Source: Elephas maximus indicus (taxonomy: Eukaryota > Chordata > Mammalia > Proboscidea > Elephantidae). Taken from it: DNA of 64,000 nucleotides. The stretch covers positions 17,517,001 to 17,581,000 of the forward strand of contig NC_064842.1 in assembly GCF_024166365.1 (NCBI RefSeq). Direction: 5' to 3'. The position numbers and the translations under genes are program-made. The notes under the pieces were generated by a model. That model ran no database searches. It was not told where the DNA came from and worked only from the letters and a program-made list of their open reading frames with translations. Of this stretch, positions 34,212 through 45,529 are shown in pieces. Numbering within the stretch: the stretch's first letter is position 1; every line of letters starts with the position of its first letter.

Positions 34212-34640
34212 CTGGTAGTATCTTCTTAGCAGCGCCTTTTTCGCTTCTTGAGCTTTTTTTCCCAGATGTTATTTTGTCCTTTCCCAAGAAGGCCTGTCCA
34301 TCTTCAGGACCTTCACCAGGAGTGTTTTCCAAGTTCTCACTTGCAGGCATCTCACAGTGTGATATGCAGCTTTCGTTATTGTTGAGACTGTCCTGTTCAA
34401 ACACTTTAGGCCTTCCCATTGCGCTGTCACTGCCAGTCAGACACTCACATCCATCCCCAACAAGTTGATTTTCATTTTCATCTGACACAGAAGGCAAGAG
34501 TGTTACTGTACTTTCCACACTGTCACCAGGATGACACCCATCTTGTGGGTCTATCTGCAGGTTATATGTAGGAGTTTCGCTGTCATCCATTAGAGCATCC
34601 TTTGTTGAACCGTTCAAGTTTCATTAAAGTCCTTCCATGT
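34212..34640 (-). CDS. CNST: CNST exon 2: start codon and first 126 codons of consortin
   Basis: The acceptor is a pyrimidine-rich stretch ending TTGTAG at 34641. The donor is CCAG|GTATTT, with the last exon base at 34212, leaving phase 1. Translation starts at ATG 34590-34588, chosen because the family begins MDDS; the open frame runs nine codons further upstream only from a TTG, which I do not accept as the start. The 379 coding bases give an acidic, Ser/Asn-rich, apparently disordered segment (DSDxGN-like composition, no Cys pattern, no membrane segment) that ends in a Lys-rich stretch with KKILPG at the splice junction. It aligns closely with human consortin residues 1 to about 126. The 50-nt leader part of the exon contains two short upstream ORFs, described separately. 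Exon length is 429 bp. Confidence 0.95.
34583..34638 (-). promoter_or_regulatory. Two upstream ORFs in the CNST leader, the second overlapping the start codon
   Basis: uORF1 is ATG at 34638-34636 followed by three codons and TAA (34626-34624). uORF2 is ATG at 34624-34622, sharing the A of that TAA; it runs 13 codons to a TGA ending at 34583, so it overlaps the consortin ATG (34590-34588) out of frame. uORF1 has G at +4 and, if exon 1 ends in CAG as inferred, G at -3, a strong context. uORF2 has T at -3, a weak context. This is seen in the sequence; any effect on translation is inferred. Confidence 0.6.
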
Positions 34641-34811
34641 CTACAATGACAAAAAGAAAAAAGCTACTTTGTTTTCTAAACTCTGTGGATTCTCTGATCT
34701 TTGATTTTCTTCTTCTCATGGGTTGTTTTACTGTTAAGTGGGGAAAAGAAGGAGATGACTGAAGTTCATTCCTACTCACAACCCTAGCCCAACCTCACCT
34801 GGTTCTCTCTT

Positions 34812-34990
34812 AAAACTATGGTTCTCAACCCCGGCTGCCAGTCAGAACTGCCTGGGGTGCTTGCCCAAATCCTTTCTTGGGCCAGTTAAATCAGAGTATC
34901 TGGGCACTGAGCTCAGGCACTGATACATGTATTTTTAAATTCTTAGTGTGATTCTAATGTGTATCCAGATTGGGACCACTGTCTCAATGA
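34812..34990 (+). mobile_element. MER5A-like hAT element
   Basis: ATGGTTCTCAACCCCGGCTG, AACTGCCTGGGGTGCTTG and GATTCTAATGTGTATCCAGA, with a terminal inverted-repeat-like ending GGGACCACTG. Confidence 0.75.
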
Positions 34991-36965
34991 AAGAATTACT
35001 GGTTAAATTAGACTCTCTGTTAGAAGTAACCATTCAGGTTTTCCCTGGGCACTTTCATCAGACAAGTGAAAGCTAGTTGTATAGGTCCTGTGTCCTTATA
35101 GCAGCAATATTTGCAAATATAGACATATAAAGTTTTTTTTTAATAAATTGAAAAAAGGCATGGAGGGATTCAAGTAGTACATATTTATGCTACACTCTCA
35201 TTATATTTTTCCGCTTCTGAAAAGTCACTCCTGTAAACTACTTCAGAATTGTCAGTAAATTCCTCTCATACACTTAAAAACAGTGACTTTCCCATCCCCA
35301 AAGACCCATATAGAATGCAGTCCTTAAAGCACTCCTTACCCCTCAGAGTCTGCTCTGCACTCTGTATTTTTGCATATGTGTCTAATTAGATTTAAGCCTC
35401 TTGAAAACCTACAAGAAGTCACAGATTATTCTTCCCATTGTCTAGCTCTGGGTCTTATATTAATAGATACATGAAAGAATTGTTGTTGTGTGTCACCAAG
35501 GCCATCTGCTCCCATAAAAATTACAGCCTAGGAGTCCCTATGGGGCACTTCTACTCTGTCACGTAGGGCCACTATGAGTCAGAACCGTGGGGAATCAATT
35601 TTCTATAGTTTCTCTCCAAAAATAGAGAAGTCAGGCACATGAATTCTCATCCACTCCCCTGTCCCTACTCTGAGAGGTAAAGTGGCCTATTATATTTAGC
35701 TTCTGTCTGCATCCCTAACATATTTCAATTGGATGGAATACTTTAATTTAAGCAATAGGATAATTATCTTGATGGAATTTCTAATCAGTACAGTCCTGCT
35801 GCTTTTGGAAACAGTTATAAACTGTACTATTTTTCTTGCCTTCTCTTTCCTCTCCTCCACTGCCACACCAACAGCATTTCAATATGTTAATCTTCCAGTA
35901 CACACTCTATTTCACCATAGGAAGGCTCCTGGGTAAGGGAAAATCACAAGGAGAAAGAGGCCCAGTTGGCGCACAGTACCTTTTAAGATATGTATTAACA
36001 CTGCATGGAATTGGGAGACAGAAGTACAGTTGAGATCACATCCAAAGTTATTTGCTGTATCTAAACTGTACATCTATCCTGGAAGAGTCCCTAGATCGAT
36101 ACCAAATGTCACAAAAGAAACAGCAGCGTACTGCAATCGCTGCTTAAAGCACTGATTCTGGCATATTTTGCCTTTTAAAAGCATGATAGTCAGAACTGCC
36201 CAAGCAACCACCTTCTTGTGGCAAAAGAGCATTCCAAATACGTACATTGTATAAATCCAACTCACATGTTGACTCTGCACAGCTGAAGAATTACAAGCAA
36301 ACATATTTGAGGGAGGTTTGTGCAAAGCTAGAAAAACCAGAAAACTTGAGAAAGCAGCTTGAAATAAAAAAGTAATTAATTTAGAGTAACAGACTAACAA
36401 AAAGAAATCTACATTTTACCAAGAGCATAATCTCAATCTCAGGAATGATCTGACTTCATTTTTGATATATCATAGCGGATGTCTGCTGAGATTAAACACC
36501 AGATGTCACTAAAATTAACTTACAGGAATGATTAAATATATTACTTATTTCAGTATTCTAAGGCAATTTTGGGTGTTATTTTTCTACAATCTATACACTT
36601 TTTGGGGGGTTTTTAATACATTTTTACTTGTGAAAGAGGCCGAGATTCTTCTTAAGGATTAAAATTAAACTCCATGTTTCAATCTGGTGACTTATAGTCA
36701 GACCAAAATTTAAAGAAAGACAGTTACCAAACCAATAAGGCATTCTGTGAACCTCAAGGTCAAATTTGGCTACTCATAGTTCAAAATTGAGGAGGAAAGT
36801 CATCAAATCCCTATGTTACACTGTTTATTATGGTGATTACATACCACTTTACATTTCACCATTTGACTCACCAGACATGCTCCCACATCACCTGTATCTC
36901 ACTGCTAAATATATTGTTCTCTGTGATTAATGGTATCTTTGTTGAGACATGTGTACCTCCAGGCA
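34990..36965. other. CNST intron 1, mostly unassigned
   Basis: A worn L2-like segment lies near 35335-35478 and a SINE fragment at 35515-35590. Nothing else was recognised; 36074-36400 has an open frame without family resemblance. Confidence 0.4.
35515..35590 (+). mobile_element. AfroSINE fragment
   Basis: ATTACAGCCTAGGAGTCCCT, ATGGGGCACTTCTACTCTGT and GGGCCACTATGAGTCAGAAC. Confidence 0.7.
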
Positions 36966-36967
36966 AT

Positions 36968-37858
36968 ATTTACCACAGGTAGTCCCCGACTTATGATGTA
37001 TTTGAGTTATGACAAACACTCAACAACCGTCAGTGTATCTGGAACACTGCATCTACCTGGGAGGAAGTTAGGGGAAAATGCATGCGTTTGGAAAAAATTG
37101 CCGAGTTACGTGAACACACCCCAACCATTTATCAGGATGATATGATGGAAGAGATCAGTGGAAAAATCGTTCATATGGCAATAACGCTCAATTCAGAACT
37201 TAGTATTGCCAAAGTGGAACAGCTCACAGATCATGAAGGGGAACTGACAAGTCAGGACTTGATATAATTTGAAGAGAAAAGAAATGCCGAACAGGAAAGA
37301 AAGAATGAGGAAGAGGAAGAAGTCAAAAAACTTTACAGTGAAAGGATTAGCTGGAGTTTTTTCTAAACTGATTTGGGGCTTCAGTTGCTTGAAAACACTG
37401 ACCCAAACACTGATGATTTTGCTAAAGTTGACAGGCAGTTTCGGTAAGCAGTGAGATGTTACTGTGGAATACATGAAGAAAAAAAGAAAAGGACCATACA
37501 GAAAACTCTCGCTAGTTTTATGACTAGAAATGCCATCCCCATTCCCAGGAATAATCCAGATGATCTAGAATCTTCCAACTGACTAAATATCAACGTTGTC
37601 CAACTCTTTTTCATTGTCAGAGTAAATTTTTAAGATTTGTGTATTTTTTTATGTATGAAAATATACCTGTAAGTTTATATGTAATGTTTACAATCCCTAA
37701 AGACAAATAAGGATCAGATTTATAGACACAGATAATAAAAGACAATAATAATGAAAACGAAAAAAAAAAAATGAGGTGTTCAACTTAAGTCAGAACTGAT
37801 TTACGACGGAGTCACTGGATCAGAATCCCAGTGTAAGTCTGGGGCTACCTGTGTGTCA
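36968..37858 (+). mobile_element. Tigger (pogo-type) DNA transposon, internally deleted, with transposase C-terminus
   Basis: Terminal inverted repeats ACAGGTAGTCCCCGACTTA (from 36974) and, on the other strand, CACAGGTAGCCCCAGACTTA (ending near 37854) enclose about 0.9 kb. Inside, 37082-37580 reads in broken frames as the C-terminal part of a Tigger transposase: LTSQDLI with an acidic EEKR run, FTVKGLAGVF, a DPNTDDFAKVDRQ block, and an EEKKR tail. At least three stops or shifts interrupt it. The N-terminal DNA-binding and DDE parts are missing. Confidence 0.75.
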
Positions 37859-37859
37859 G

Positions 37860-38375
37860 CAATGAAAACTGTGCCTCAGAGAAGTGGTTCTAAAAAATGT
37901 TGTGATCCACAATAAGAAATTTATTTTTCATTGAGATCATGTACATTCAAAATAAATGCATATCCGTAACAAGGAGGTCAATGTTCTGTTCTGAAACAAA
38001 GGTTTCACGAAACTTAACACATGTGAAGCACTCTATACAATACTTTTTCATATTTTTAAAGTGCTAATCAAGACACACTAAGTTATTTCATACTCCCACG
38101 AATGAGTGATGGCCACAGCAATATGCTACAAGGGAGTTTCTAGGAATTAATAGCATCTCAACCAGGTTGCTACTTTGCAATTATCTCAAAACTGTTTTCT
38201 GAAAATGGTACAGATCATATGAAACTCAGACATAAACTTCACTTAAAATGTTGTCCACATAATTTCAAAATAATGTTTCCTGATTCCTTTTTCTTATCTT
38301 AAAATGTAGCTAAAATAATGACCCTGACTAGGGGTCACTTAGCTGAAGCCTTCAACTGTAAGCTATGTTCTATCC
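37860..38375. other. CNST intron 1, unassigned
   Basis: AT-rich; no recognised element. Confidence 0.35.
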
Positions 38376-38998
38376 CTATGCTGTCCAATATGTAAGAGCT
38401 TGGCTGCTAACCAAAAGGTCGGCAGTTCAAATCCACTAGCTGCTCTTGGAAGCTCTATGCGGCAGTTCTACTCTGTCCTACAGGGTGCTATGAGGCGGAA
38501 TTGACTAGATGGCAACCACATGTGGCTACTGAGTGCTTGAAATATGAACAGTGCAAGTGAGGAACTGAATTAATTTTATTTAATTTTGATTAATTTAAAT
38601 TTTAAAATACATATCTGTTATTTTTAAAAAACTTTGCATGTTTGGAACAATTCGGGTATATGAATCTACTTTTTCAACTGTAAATTCTATGAAATCTACA
38701 TACAGATCAAGTATTTCCAATGGAAATTTAATGTCCAAATTGAGACGTGCCATATTTGTAAAATATATCCCAGATTTTGAAGGCATGATATGAATAAAAG
38801 AATGTAAAATACCTCATTACTGATTTTAGGTACTTATTACCTGTTGAAATGATAATGCTTTGGACACGTTGGGCTAAACAGACTTTATTATTAAAATTAA
38901 TCTTACGTTTTTAAAAACTTTTAAAAATGTAGCTACTAGAAAACAAAATTCTGTATGTGGCTTGCATTACAGTTCTACTGAATAGTGCTGCTCTATAT
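38376..38998 (+). mobile_element. Non-autonomous DNA transposon (hAT-like, unnamed) interrupted by a SINE
   Basis: Left end ATGCTGTCCAATATG. After the SINE it resumes CACATGTGGCTACTGAGTGC, TTACCTGTTGAAATGATAAT, AAAATGTAGCTACTAGAAAA and ends TGAATAGTGCTGC. A second copy is at 58590-58880. Confidence 0.6.
38394..38515 (+). mobile_element. AfroSINE inside a DNA transposon
   Basis: TTGGCTGCTAACCAAAAGGT, CGGCAGTTCAAATCCACTAG and TTCTACTCTGTCCTACAGGG; the middle of the SINE is deleted. Confidence 0.88.
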
Positions 38999-38999
38999 G

Positions 39000-40490
39000 G
39001 TCCTGCATCAAAAGTGTCGCAGCGGCTGAAGTGACGGCTCACAGTGAATCACTTCACTTCACTTCTGTGCTAATACCGTTACTCTGCAGTGGGCATTTTC
39101 TAACTAGAGACACAATTATTACAGAAATATAGACTATATTGTTTTAAACTTCATTTGTCTGTGCTTGCTTATTTCCTATTTTCAGAATGCAAACCCCAAT
39201 ATCATGCTGTCCCTTTATTTTGGTACTCCTCCATAGTCAAAATATTCCTAGTACTTCATGAGCACTGAATAGTGATTGTAACTAGTAAGACAGACTTTCA
39301 TAATCTTTCTAAATACTTAAATTTGTTTTCTACATAATCAAAGCCCATTGCCTTTGAGTCAATTCTGACTCATAGTGACCCTACAGAAGAGAATTGTCCC
39401 ATACAGTTTTCTACATAATAGTACAGCACAAAAGTAAACCAGATATTTAAAATATTTACTAAGAATAAAAAACCCAGAATTTTATAAGAAATTAGATCTT
39501 AATTTAGAAAAAAGTGGTTGTAGAAGAGAAAATTCATGCCATAAGATAGAAAGGAAGACAAAAATGTGACAAAGTAAATATAACAACGCTGCAAAAATAT
39601 AAAAACGAAAAAGAAAAATGATTGATTAGAGTCAAATGTGAAGGTAATGGCTCTAAAGCAGAAAACATCATATATGGATTTTATTTATGCAGAGAAAACT
39701 CCCTAAAAAATATGAAGAAATAAACTGAAACTATGTGACTCCTAAGCCTAACACAACCTTGGGGCAGATAAGCTGGAGGAAAAGAAGCAGGATTTGTTTC
39801 ATTTTCCTCAATCCTCCCTTTCACAATGGGGCTCAGTTCAAAACAGCTTAGGCATCCCCAAAGCCTTTGAGTTCAAAATCCATTACATCAATGGAAAGCG
39901 ACAAGTTAAAAGCTTGGGTATAACTAAGTAGTACAAAAACAGTCATCTCTTCCCTCTTCCTGTCTTATAGTAGGTCATGTACATGTTTCACTTTCATTTA
40001 AAGACATAAAATAGAACAAATATGACCTCCAGGGCATCTTCAGGCCTCCAGAAGCATGCCATCTTAGCAATAATTGCTAACCGTCTTTTTCAATGAACGA
40101 ACATATCATTAATTAGAAATTCTGCCTAAGACTTCACTACTTCAGGGTGACTGAATTTATGCTCTGAAATGTTCCTGGAAATTAAAGATTTGTACATCAT
40201 TTGAAGACAGAGGGTGGGCAAATCACGGCATAAAGTTATTAGTAGCAACACAAGTATTTTCTTTAATTAGTTTCACAGGGTTAATAACATACACATAGAG
40301 GGAATTACAATCATTGTAGGGGATAGAGTCATTTCCCTAGGCCCACACACAAGTTGTGTTCTTTTGGCTTTAAATGCCTCCTTGTTGTAAAATCCACTAC
40401 AACCATATTTTGAAGCTACAACCAATAGAATCTAAAAACTTGAAAATACTTTTTGGCCCAGACCAAATCACACACACACACCCCCACCCC
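39000..40490. other. CNST intron 1, unassigned apart from the short SINE
   Basis: No other element or gene recognised. Confidence 0.35.
39339..39405 (-). mobile_element. Very short AfroSINE copy with perfect 14-bp target duplication
   Basis: GTTTTCTACATAAT at 39325-39338 and 39406-39419 flanks 67 bp of SINE tail (GAGTCAATTCTGACTCATAG, TGACCCTACAGAAGAG). Confidence 0.9.
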
Positions 40491-40493
40491 CCA

Positions 40494-40624
40494 CAACGGT
40501 TGCGGTCGAGTGATTCAGACTCATAGTGACCCTGTAAGACAGAGGAGAACTGCTCCATAGAGTTTTCAAGGAGGACCTGGTGGATCTGAATTGCTGACCT
40601 TTTGGTTAGCAGCCTACTATACAG
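40494..40624 (-). mobile_element. AfroSINE, partial
   Basis: GATTCAGACTCATAGTGACC, CTGCTCCATAGAGTTTTCAA and GCTGACCTTTTGGTTAGCAG. A (CA)n and C-rich tract at 40470-40492 adjoins its 3' end. Confidence 0.85.
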
Positions 40625-40904
40625 TCTCACAGAAACTGTCTTAATAATTTTTAAACTATGAACACTTTGCTACCAACTAGTGATAAAAAGCCATCTATAC
40701 TTCAATCATTGAATATATACATAAAACGTTATATTTTGTTTTATACACGTTTGTAGTTATATACACTTAGTTCTTAATAACATGGTGGCAAAAGCAAATA
40801 TTAGAATCGTTCTTTAAGAGGTTTGACTATATGGTTTGTATCATCTGAATAAAATGCTAATATTAACATTAATCAGCAGATACTGAATAGTGAAGTTTTA
40901 CTGA

Positions 40905-41125
40905 TTATCAAGCTGTGTTTTAAGTTTTTTTTTTAAATCTCTCTATATAATTTAATCCTCACAACAAGCCCTGCATGATAGTTTTATAATCATCTCCATT
41001 TTGCAGAGAAGAAAACAGGGTAACAGAAAGGTTGAATAAATAGGCCAAGGTCACACAGCCGGTATGGGCAAAGTTGGTACTCAAACTCAGATAATCTGAC
41101 TCTAGGGCCTGTACCCTTAACTACT
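40905..41125 (+). mobile_element. MIR SINE
   Basis: ATTTAATCCTCACAACAAGC, ATCTCCATTTTGCAGAGAAG and AGGTCACACAGCCGGTATGG. Confidence 0.75.
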
Positions 41126-41129
41126 ATAA

Positions 41130-42605
41130 TCATTTTAATATTTATTTTAAAAATCAACTATTCTATTCCACTCAGGAGACAGCAATATGAAAAATTTCCA
41201 ATACTTCAAAATGTTTTTCAGATACACAGAATTTAGAAAAATATGTTAAGGAGCAACGTAAAAGACTATTTTCTGTATTTCTTAATGTTATGAACACATT
41301 TTTTCCAGGTTTGCACATTAATCTACATGTCATCCCTGTTAGAAACCATCCTTAGGTATCTGAAATGTACCCTTGTACACACGGAATAATTTCTATTAGG
41401 CAGGGCACAGGTATTTACTGAACCAATATCACAGATAAAGAGAATGGGAATAAAGCACAACAGTCTCGAAACTTTGATAGTGTACCCGAAACGAGTACAG
41501 AAATTGACCACCATACACCTATCACATATAATTATTCATAAATTATATGCACAAACTACTATACTAATACATATTTTCATTTAAAACATATGCAAAAATA
41601 AACATTAAAAAAGGATGAAAAAGTTCTACATCTGGCAAGGACTAGCTAATTTCAGACAAACGTCCCATTGATAACTACTGGAAAAGCTGACAGAAGGCTA
41701 CAGAGTGGAGGCTGGAAAAGCTGAGCAAAGCTTTCAGCAGACTCACAGAGCCAGGGGAAAAAGGAGTTCAGGGCCTGTCAAGGAGAAGGAGGCCCCGAAC
41801 TTCCACCTGGGACCTAAAAGGGATACTCCCCAGAAGAAGAGGTGACCCTCAAGTAGACCAGCCCTCACAGGAACTGCATACCCACAGAATCACCTCATCT
41901 CTGGCTAATTTAAGGTGATCCGCCCTCAACCTAGTTGCCTGTCAGAAGCATAAGGAAATTCTCTCTGGAAGAAGAAATCAAACAAAGACTCAAATTATGT
42001 CCACGTTTCATCTGTAATGTCCAGTACACAATCCAAATAACCAGTCATACGATAGATCAAAATTTGACCAAAAACCAAGGGAAAAACTGTTAACAGGAAC
42101 AAACTCATAGGAGATCCATGTATTGAAGGTAACTTTCTTGACCTTCAGAAATCTTAAATAAAATGGAAATTCTACAATAAAAATAACATTGAAATTACTC
42201 CAGATATGGAACTCAAGGGTAGCTCTTATTAAATTTCTCAAAGATTGTAAAATGAACAGGTATCTAATAACTTTTTAATCAATTTAAAAGTCTAATAACT
42301 TTTTAACTAATAATAAAAACTTCATTTAAATAAGTTTTCAAGGAGGAAAAAATATAACTTCCCTGAACCCCATTTTTTATTTTTCAAATTCATCACTGAT
42401 ATGTACTAGGCCTGGCTGTACACATTTTACTACTATGAACAAATCTTAGTTTCCACTTCATGCTTCACATTAATTTATGAATATTTTCTCTCTGTGGTGG
42501 TTTTAGAATAAATACTAGACTGAATGAGAACTTATATTCACAAACTTCTAAGTTTAGTTAGAAGTCTAATTAGAGTAGAAAATTACAGTCATCTACTACT
42601 GTCTT
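41130..42605. other. CNST intron 1, unassigned
   Basis: The segment 41640-42240 has a texture like an L1 leader or internal region (GGAAAAGCTGAGCAAAGC, CATAGGAGATCCATG) but could not be assigned. Confidence 0.35.
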
Positions 42606-42611
42606 TTATTA

Positions 42612-42820
42612 GATCCCTGGGTGGTGTGAACGGTTTGTGATCAACTGCTAACTTAAAGGTTGGCGGTTCAAACCCCCCCAGCAGCACCACGGAAATAAGG
42701 TATGGCAATCTGCTTCCATAAAGACCATAGCCAAGAAAACTCTATAGAACACAGTTTAACTCTCTCACACATGGGGTTACCATGAGTTCAAATCAATGTG
42801 ATGGCAACTGGTTTGGATTT
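42612..42820 (+). mobile_element. AfroSINE, full length, diverged
   Basis: TCCCTGGGTGGTGTGAACGG, TTGGCGGTTCAAACCCCCCC and TGGCAACTGGTTTGGATTTT. Confidence 0.88.
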
Positions 42821-42829
42821 TTTCTTTGT

Positions 42830-44694
42830 GCGTGTATGTTTGTTTATAGTGTCTTTTACACAAACATATCAACATATATATTCTTTGGTCCTGAGTAACT
42901 TAAGAGCTGGTCCATTGCTAAAAGGCCCAGTGTGTTTACATCTTGTTTTATTGATCTCACATCTCTTAGATGTTAAATAAATATTTGCTACCTTGAAAAA
43001 TTTTCTTTTTGCTGTTACTAAGAAAATAAACAGAATTAACACTGGATTCAACGATAGCAACAGAGACTATAGAATTACATCCAAAATATCTGCAAATTTT
43101 TTCACATTTAATTTCTAACATGAGTAAATGCTGAGCTATACTTTTGCAGGGAACACAACCAAACAAAAAGAAGTTGGCTAATGGCTTTAATAAAATCACA
43201 TCTCCAAAACCTGACAATTACTAAATGTATCAGTAGGGACTCTGAAGGATTTTTAAGCAGAAGAGTGATATGATCAGGTTTATATATTTGAAAAATCACT
43301 TGTTGATCTTTAATGATAAGAGATTGCTTTTCCTTTTTTTAGAATGGGAGCAACCTGACATGCTGACAGGAAAGGAAAGGGCCAGTTGAGAGCGAGAAGT
43401 TAAGGATAACCAGAGAGACAGACGGCTAAACAAATGATGGTGTAAAGACTCGGGAGGTGGGATGGGATCCAGGGACTGGGCAGAGGGACTTCCCTTAAAA
43501 ATGAGGAGCATGTTTTTCATTGTGGCAGAAAGGATGGGGGAGAGGGAGTAGATGTAAGTTAAGTCGGAGGCATTCCCATTTCAGTGGCTATCTTTCTCAC
43601 GGAAATAGGGGGTAAGATAATCTGCTGAAAGTAGAGGCAAGGGTATGTTGGGAGCAGGGGAGATAGGAACAAGAGTTGACTTGGCAAATATGGAAAACTG
43701 TAGGGTCATTGCTGAGGGCCCATTGAAATCAATTCCACTACAATTCATAGTCTTCACCCTGCTTGGTTATATACCTTGTCTTCAAATCAGTCGCATGATA
43801 CAAATAAACCACAAAATAGCAGCTGAAAGGAGAATCTCTTACCCTAACCGCCCACCTGAGTACAAAGTTATCAGTGTAATAGAGATTTCTTCAGTCTATC
43901 GCCACTAATTTTCATTTGTCTCCCCATTCTTTATCAGTCAGCTCTGCCATACTTCTTACTTTTTTTATGTGGACAACTGAAGTTTCTAAAATCCATATTT
44001 GAAATTTAAAGAATGAATTCCTAAAATCCTGACTTATGTTGTAATTGTACACAAATATATGCCAGAACTAAAAAAAAAGTGATGACACCTCCTTTTAACC
44101 TGTCACTAAGATCTTACTCAAATACACCTATCCACTAATCTTGTGTGGTTTTGCATGGTTTAGAAACACTGTAACTCTAAATTGCCACTTTTTTATTGAA
44201 GACAGTTTCAAACTTCATCTTGTTATTTCTTCAATTTAGGATTTTTCTAACACAAATACAAGACTAAATTCTTTGCCTATGAAAAACAGTCAACGTCTTG
44301 ATTTAGAGAATCAGAAAACTTGAGTTCTGATATTATCTGATCTCTTGGGATCTAAGTTCCCTTCTAATTTTAATATTTGATGATTCTAGTTATTTATTAG
44401 TTCCTTAGTTCTTGGCATTTATTGTCTCAAGTCCAAAACAAATATGTGAGCTACAGATGAGTCATTTGTCTACTTAAAAAGTAAGAGTACAGCAAATATT
44501 TTTGCTGCCACCTTTATTGTCTACTTTTATCTTGAGAAACAATGATACAATGTTTTCCTTTGAATGGGAACGTGATGCTCTGGTCCCGCAACCAGGGGAA
44601 CGCTGGTTTGAATCGCTCATGCAATACAGGTGCTGATTCTTTGTCTTTCACTCGGTGCTCTTTCTAATCAAGAGTACACGTTTGGTTGGCATTA
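42830..44694. other. CNST intron 1, mostly unassigned
   Basis: A fragment near 43225-43290 (TTTTAAGCAGAAGAGTGATA, TGATCAGG) resembles the repeat at 8200-8840. Nothing else recognised. Confidence 0.4.
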
Positions 44695-44705
44695 AAGGTG
44701 TAATA

Positions 44706-44854
44706 CAGAGCCCTGATGGCACAGTGGTTAAAAAGCTCAGCAGTCTGAACTCACCAGCTGCTCCTTCGAAACCCTACAAGGCAGCTCTACTCTGTCCAAA
44801 ATGGTCGCTATGAGTTGGAATGAAAACAGCAACGGCTTTGGTTTTTTTTTTTTT
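44706..44854 (+). mobile_element. AfroSINE with 11-bp target duplication
   Basis: AAGGTGTAATA flanks it at 44695-44705 and 44855-44865. GAGCCCTGATGGCACAGTGG head and a T-rich end. Confidence 0.9.
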
Positions 44855-45149
44855 AAGGTGTAATATGAGGAAGCAAAACAAATATATCTCCAAATGGAGA
44901 CTGAACTTTGACCTTACAAGTTTTCAGTGCTTCAAATGAGCTAACCAGATGTCAACATAATCAGAATGTTACAGTCTACTACAAACACGTTGGGGGCGGG
45001 GGGGAGGCGGGTGAGGCACAACCTGCCCTTAAGAGTTCATACTCTAATAAGAAAAGAATTACAAGACATTTCTACTCACCTTTGCCCTAACCTTCCTCCA
45101 TCTCAAAAAGACTTGTCACACAGACTGTGGTAAATGCAGGGCTTCAAAA

Positions 45150-45344
45150 AGAGTTTCTTCCAGTTAGAACCCCTGATGAAAATTTGCATTTCTAAGAAGT
45201 TCCCAGGCGATGCTAATGCTGCCAGTTAGGGACCAATTCTGAGAACCACTAGTAGAGCAGTGGCTCTCAGAATTATACTTAAGAATTGCCTGGGGATTTT
45301 GTTAAACTGTAGATCCTGATTCAGTATATCTCGGGTGGAAATGC
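45150..45344 (-). mobile_element. MER5-like hAT fragments, two adjoining pieces
   Basis: TTCTAAGAAGTTCCCAGGCG with CTGAGAACCACTAG, then CAGTGGCTCTCAGAATTATA with AATTGCCTGGGGATTTTG, look like the right end of one copy meeting the left end of another. Confidence 0.6.
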
Positions 45345-45352
45345 AACTGGTT

Positions 45353-45521
45353 CAAAAACCAAAAAAAACCTCAGTGCCATTAGGTCGATCCCAACTCCAG
45401 CAACCCTATAGGAAAGAGTAGAACTGCCCCATAGAGTTTCCAAGAAGCCCCTGGCAGATGTGAACTGCAACTCTTTGGTTAGAAGCCACAGCACTTAACC
45501 ACTACACCACCAGGGTTTCCT
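45353..45521 (-). mobile_element. AfroSINE with 8-bp target duplication
   Basis: AACTGGTT lies at 45345-45352 and 45522-45529. TAGGTCGATCCCAACTCCAG tail, CACTACACCACCAGGGTTTC head. Confidence 0.9.
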
Positions 45522-45529
45522 AACTGGTT

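Noticed and set aside
34591-34617. Nine extra in-frame codons upstream of the consortin start
   Set aside because: The extension has no ATG (first codon TTG), and the family starts at the MDDS methionine.
37082-37620. Processed pseudogene of a cellular gene
   Set aside because: It lies between Tigger-type terminal inverted repeats and its peptide blocks match the C-terminus of Tigger transposase.
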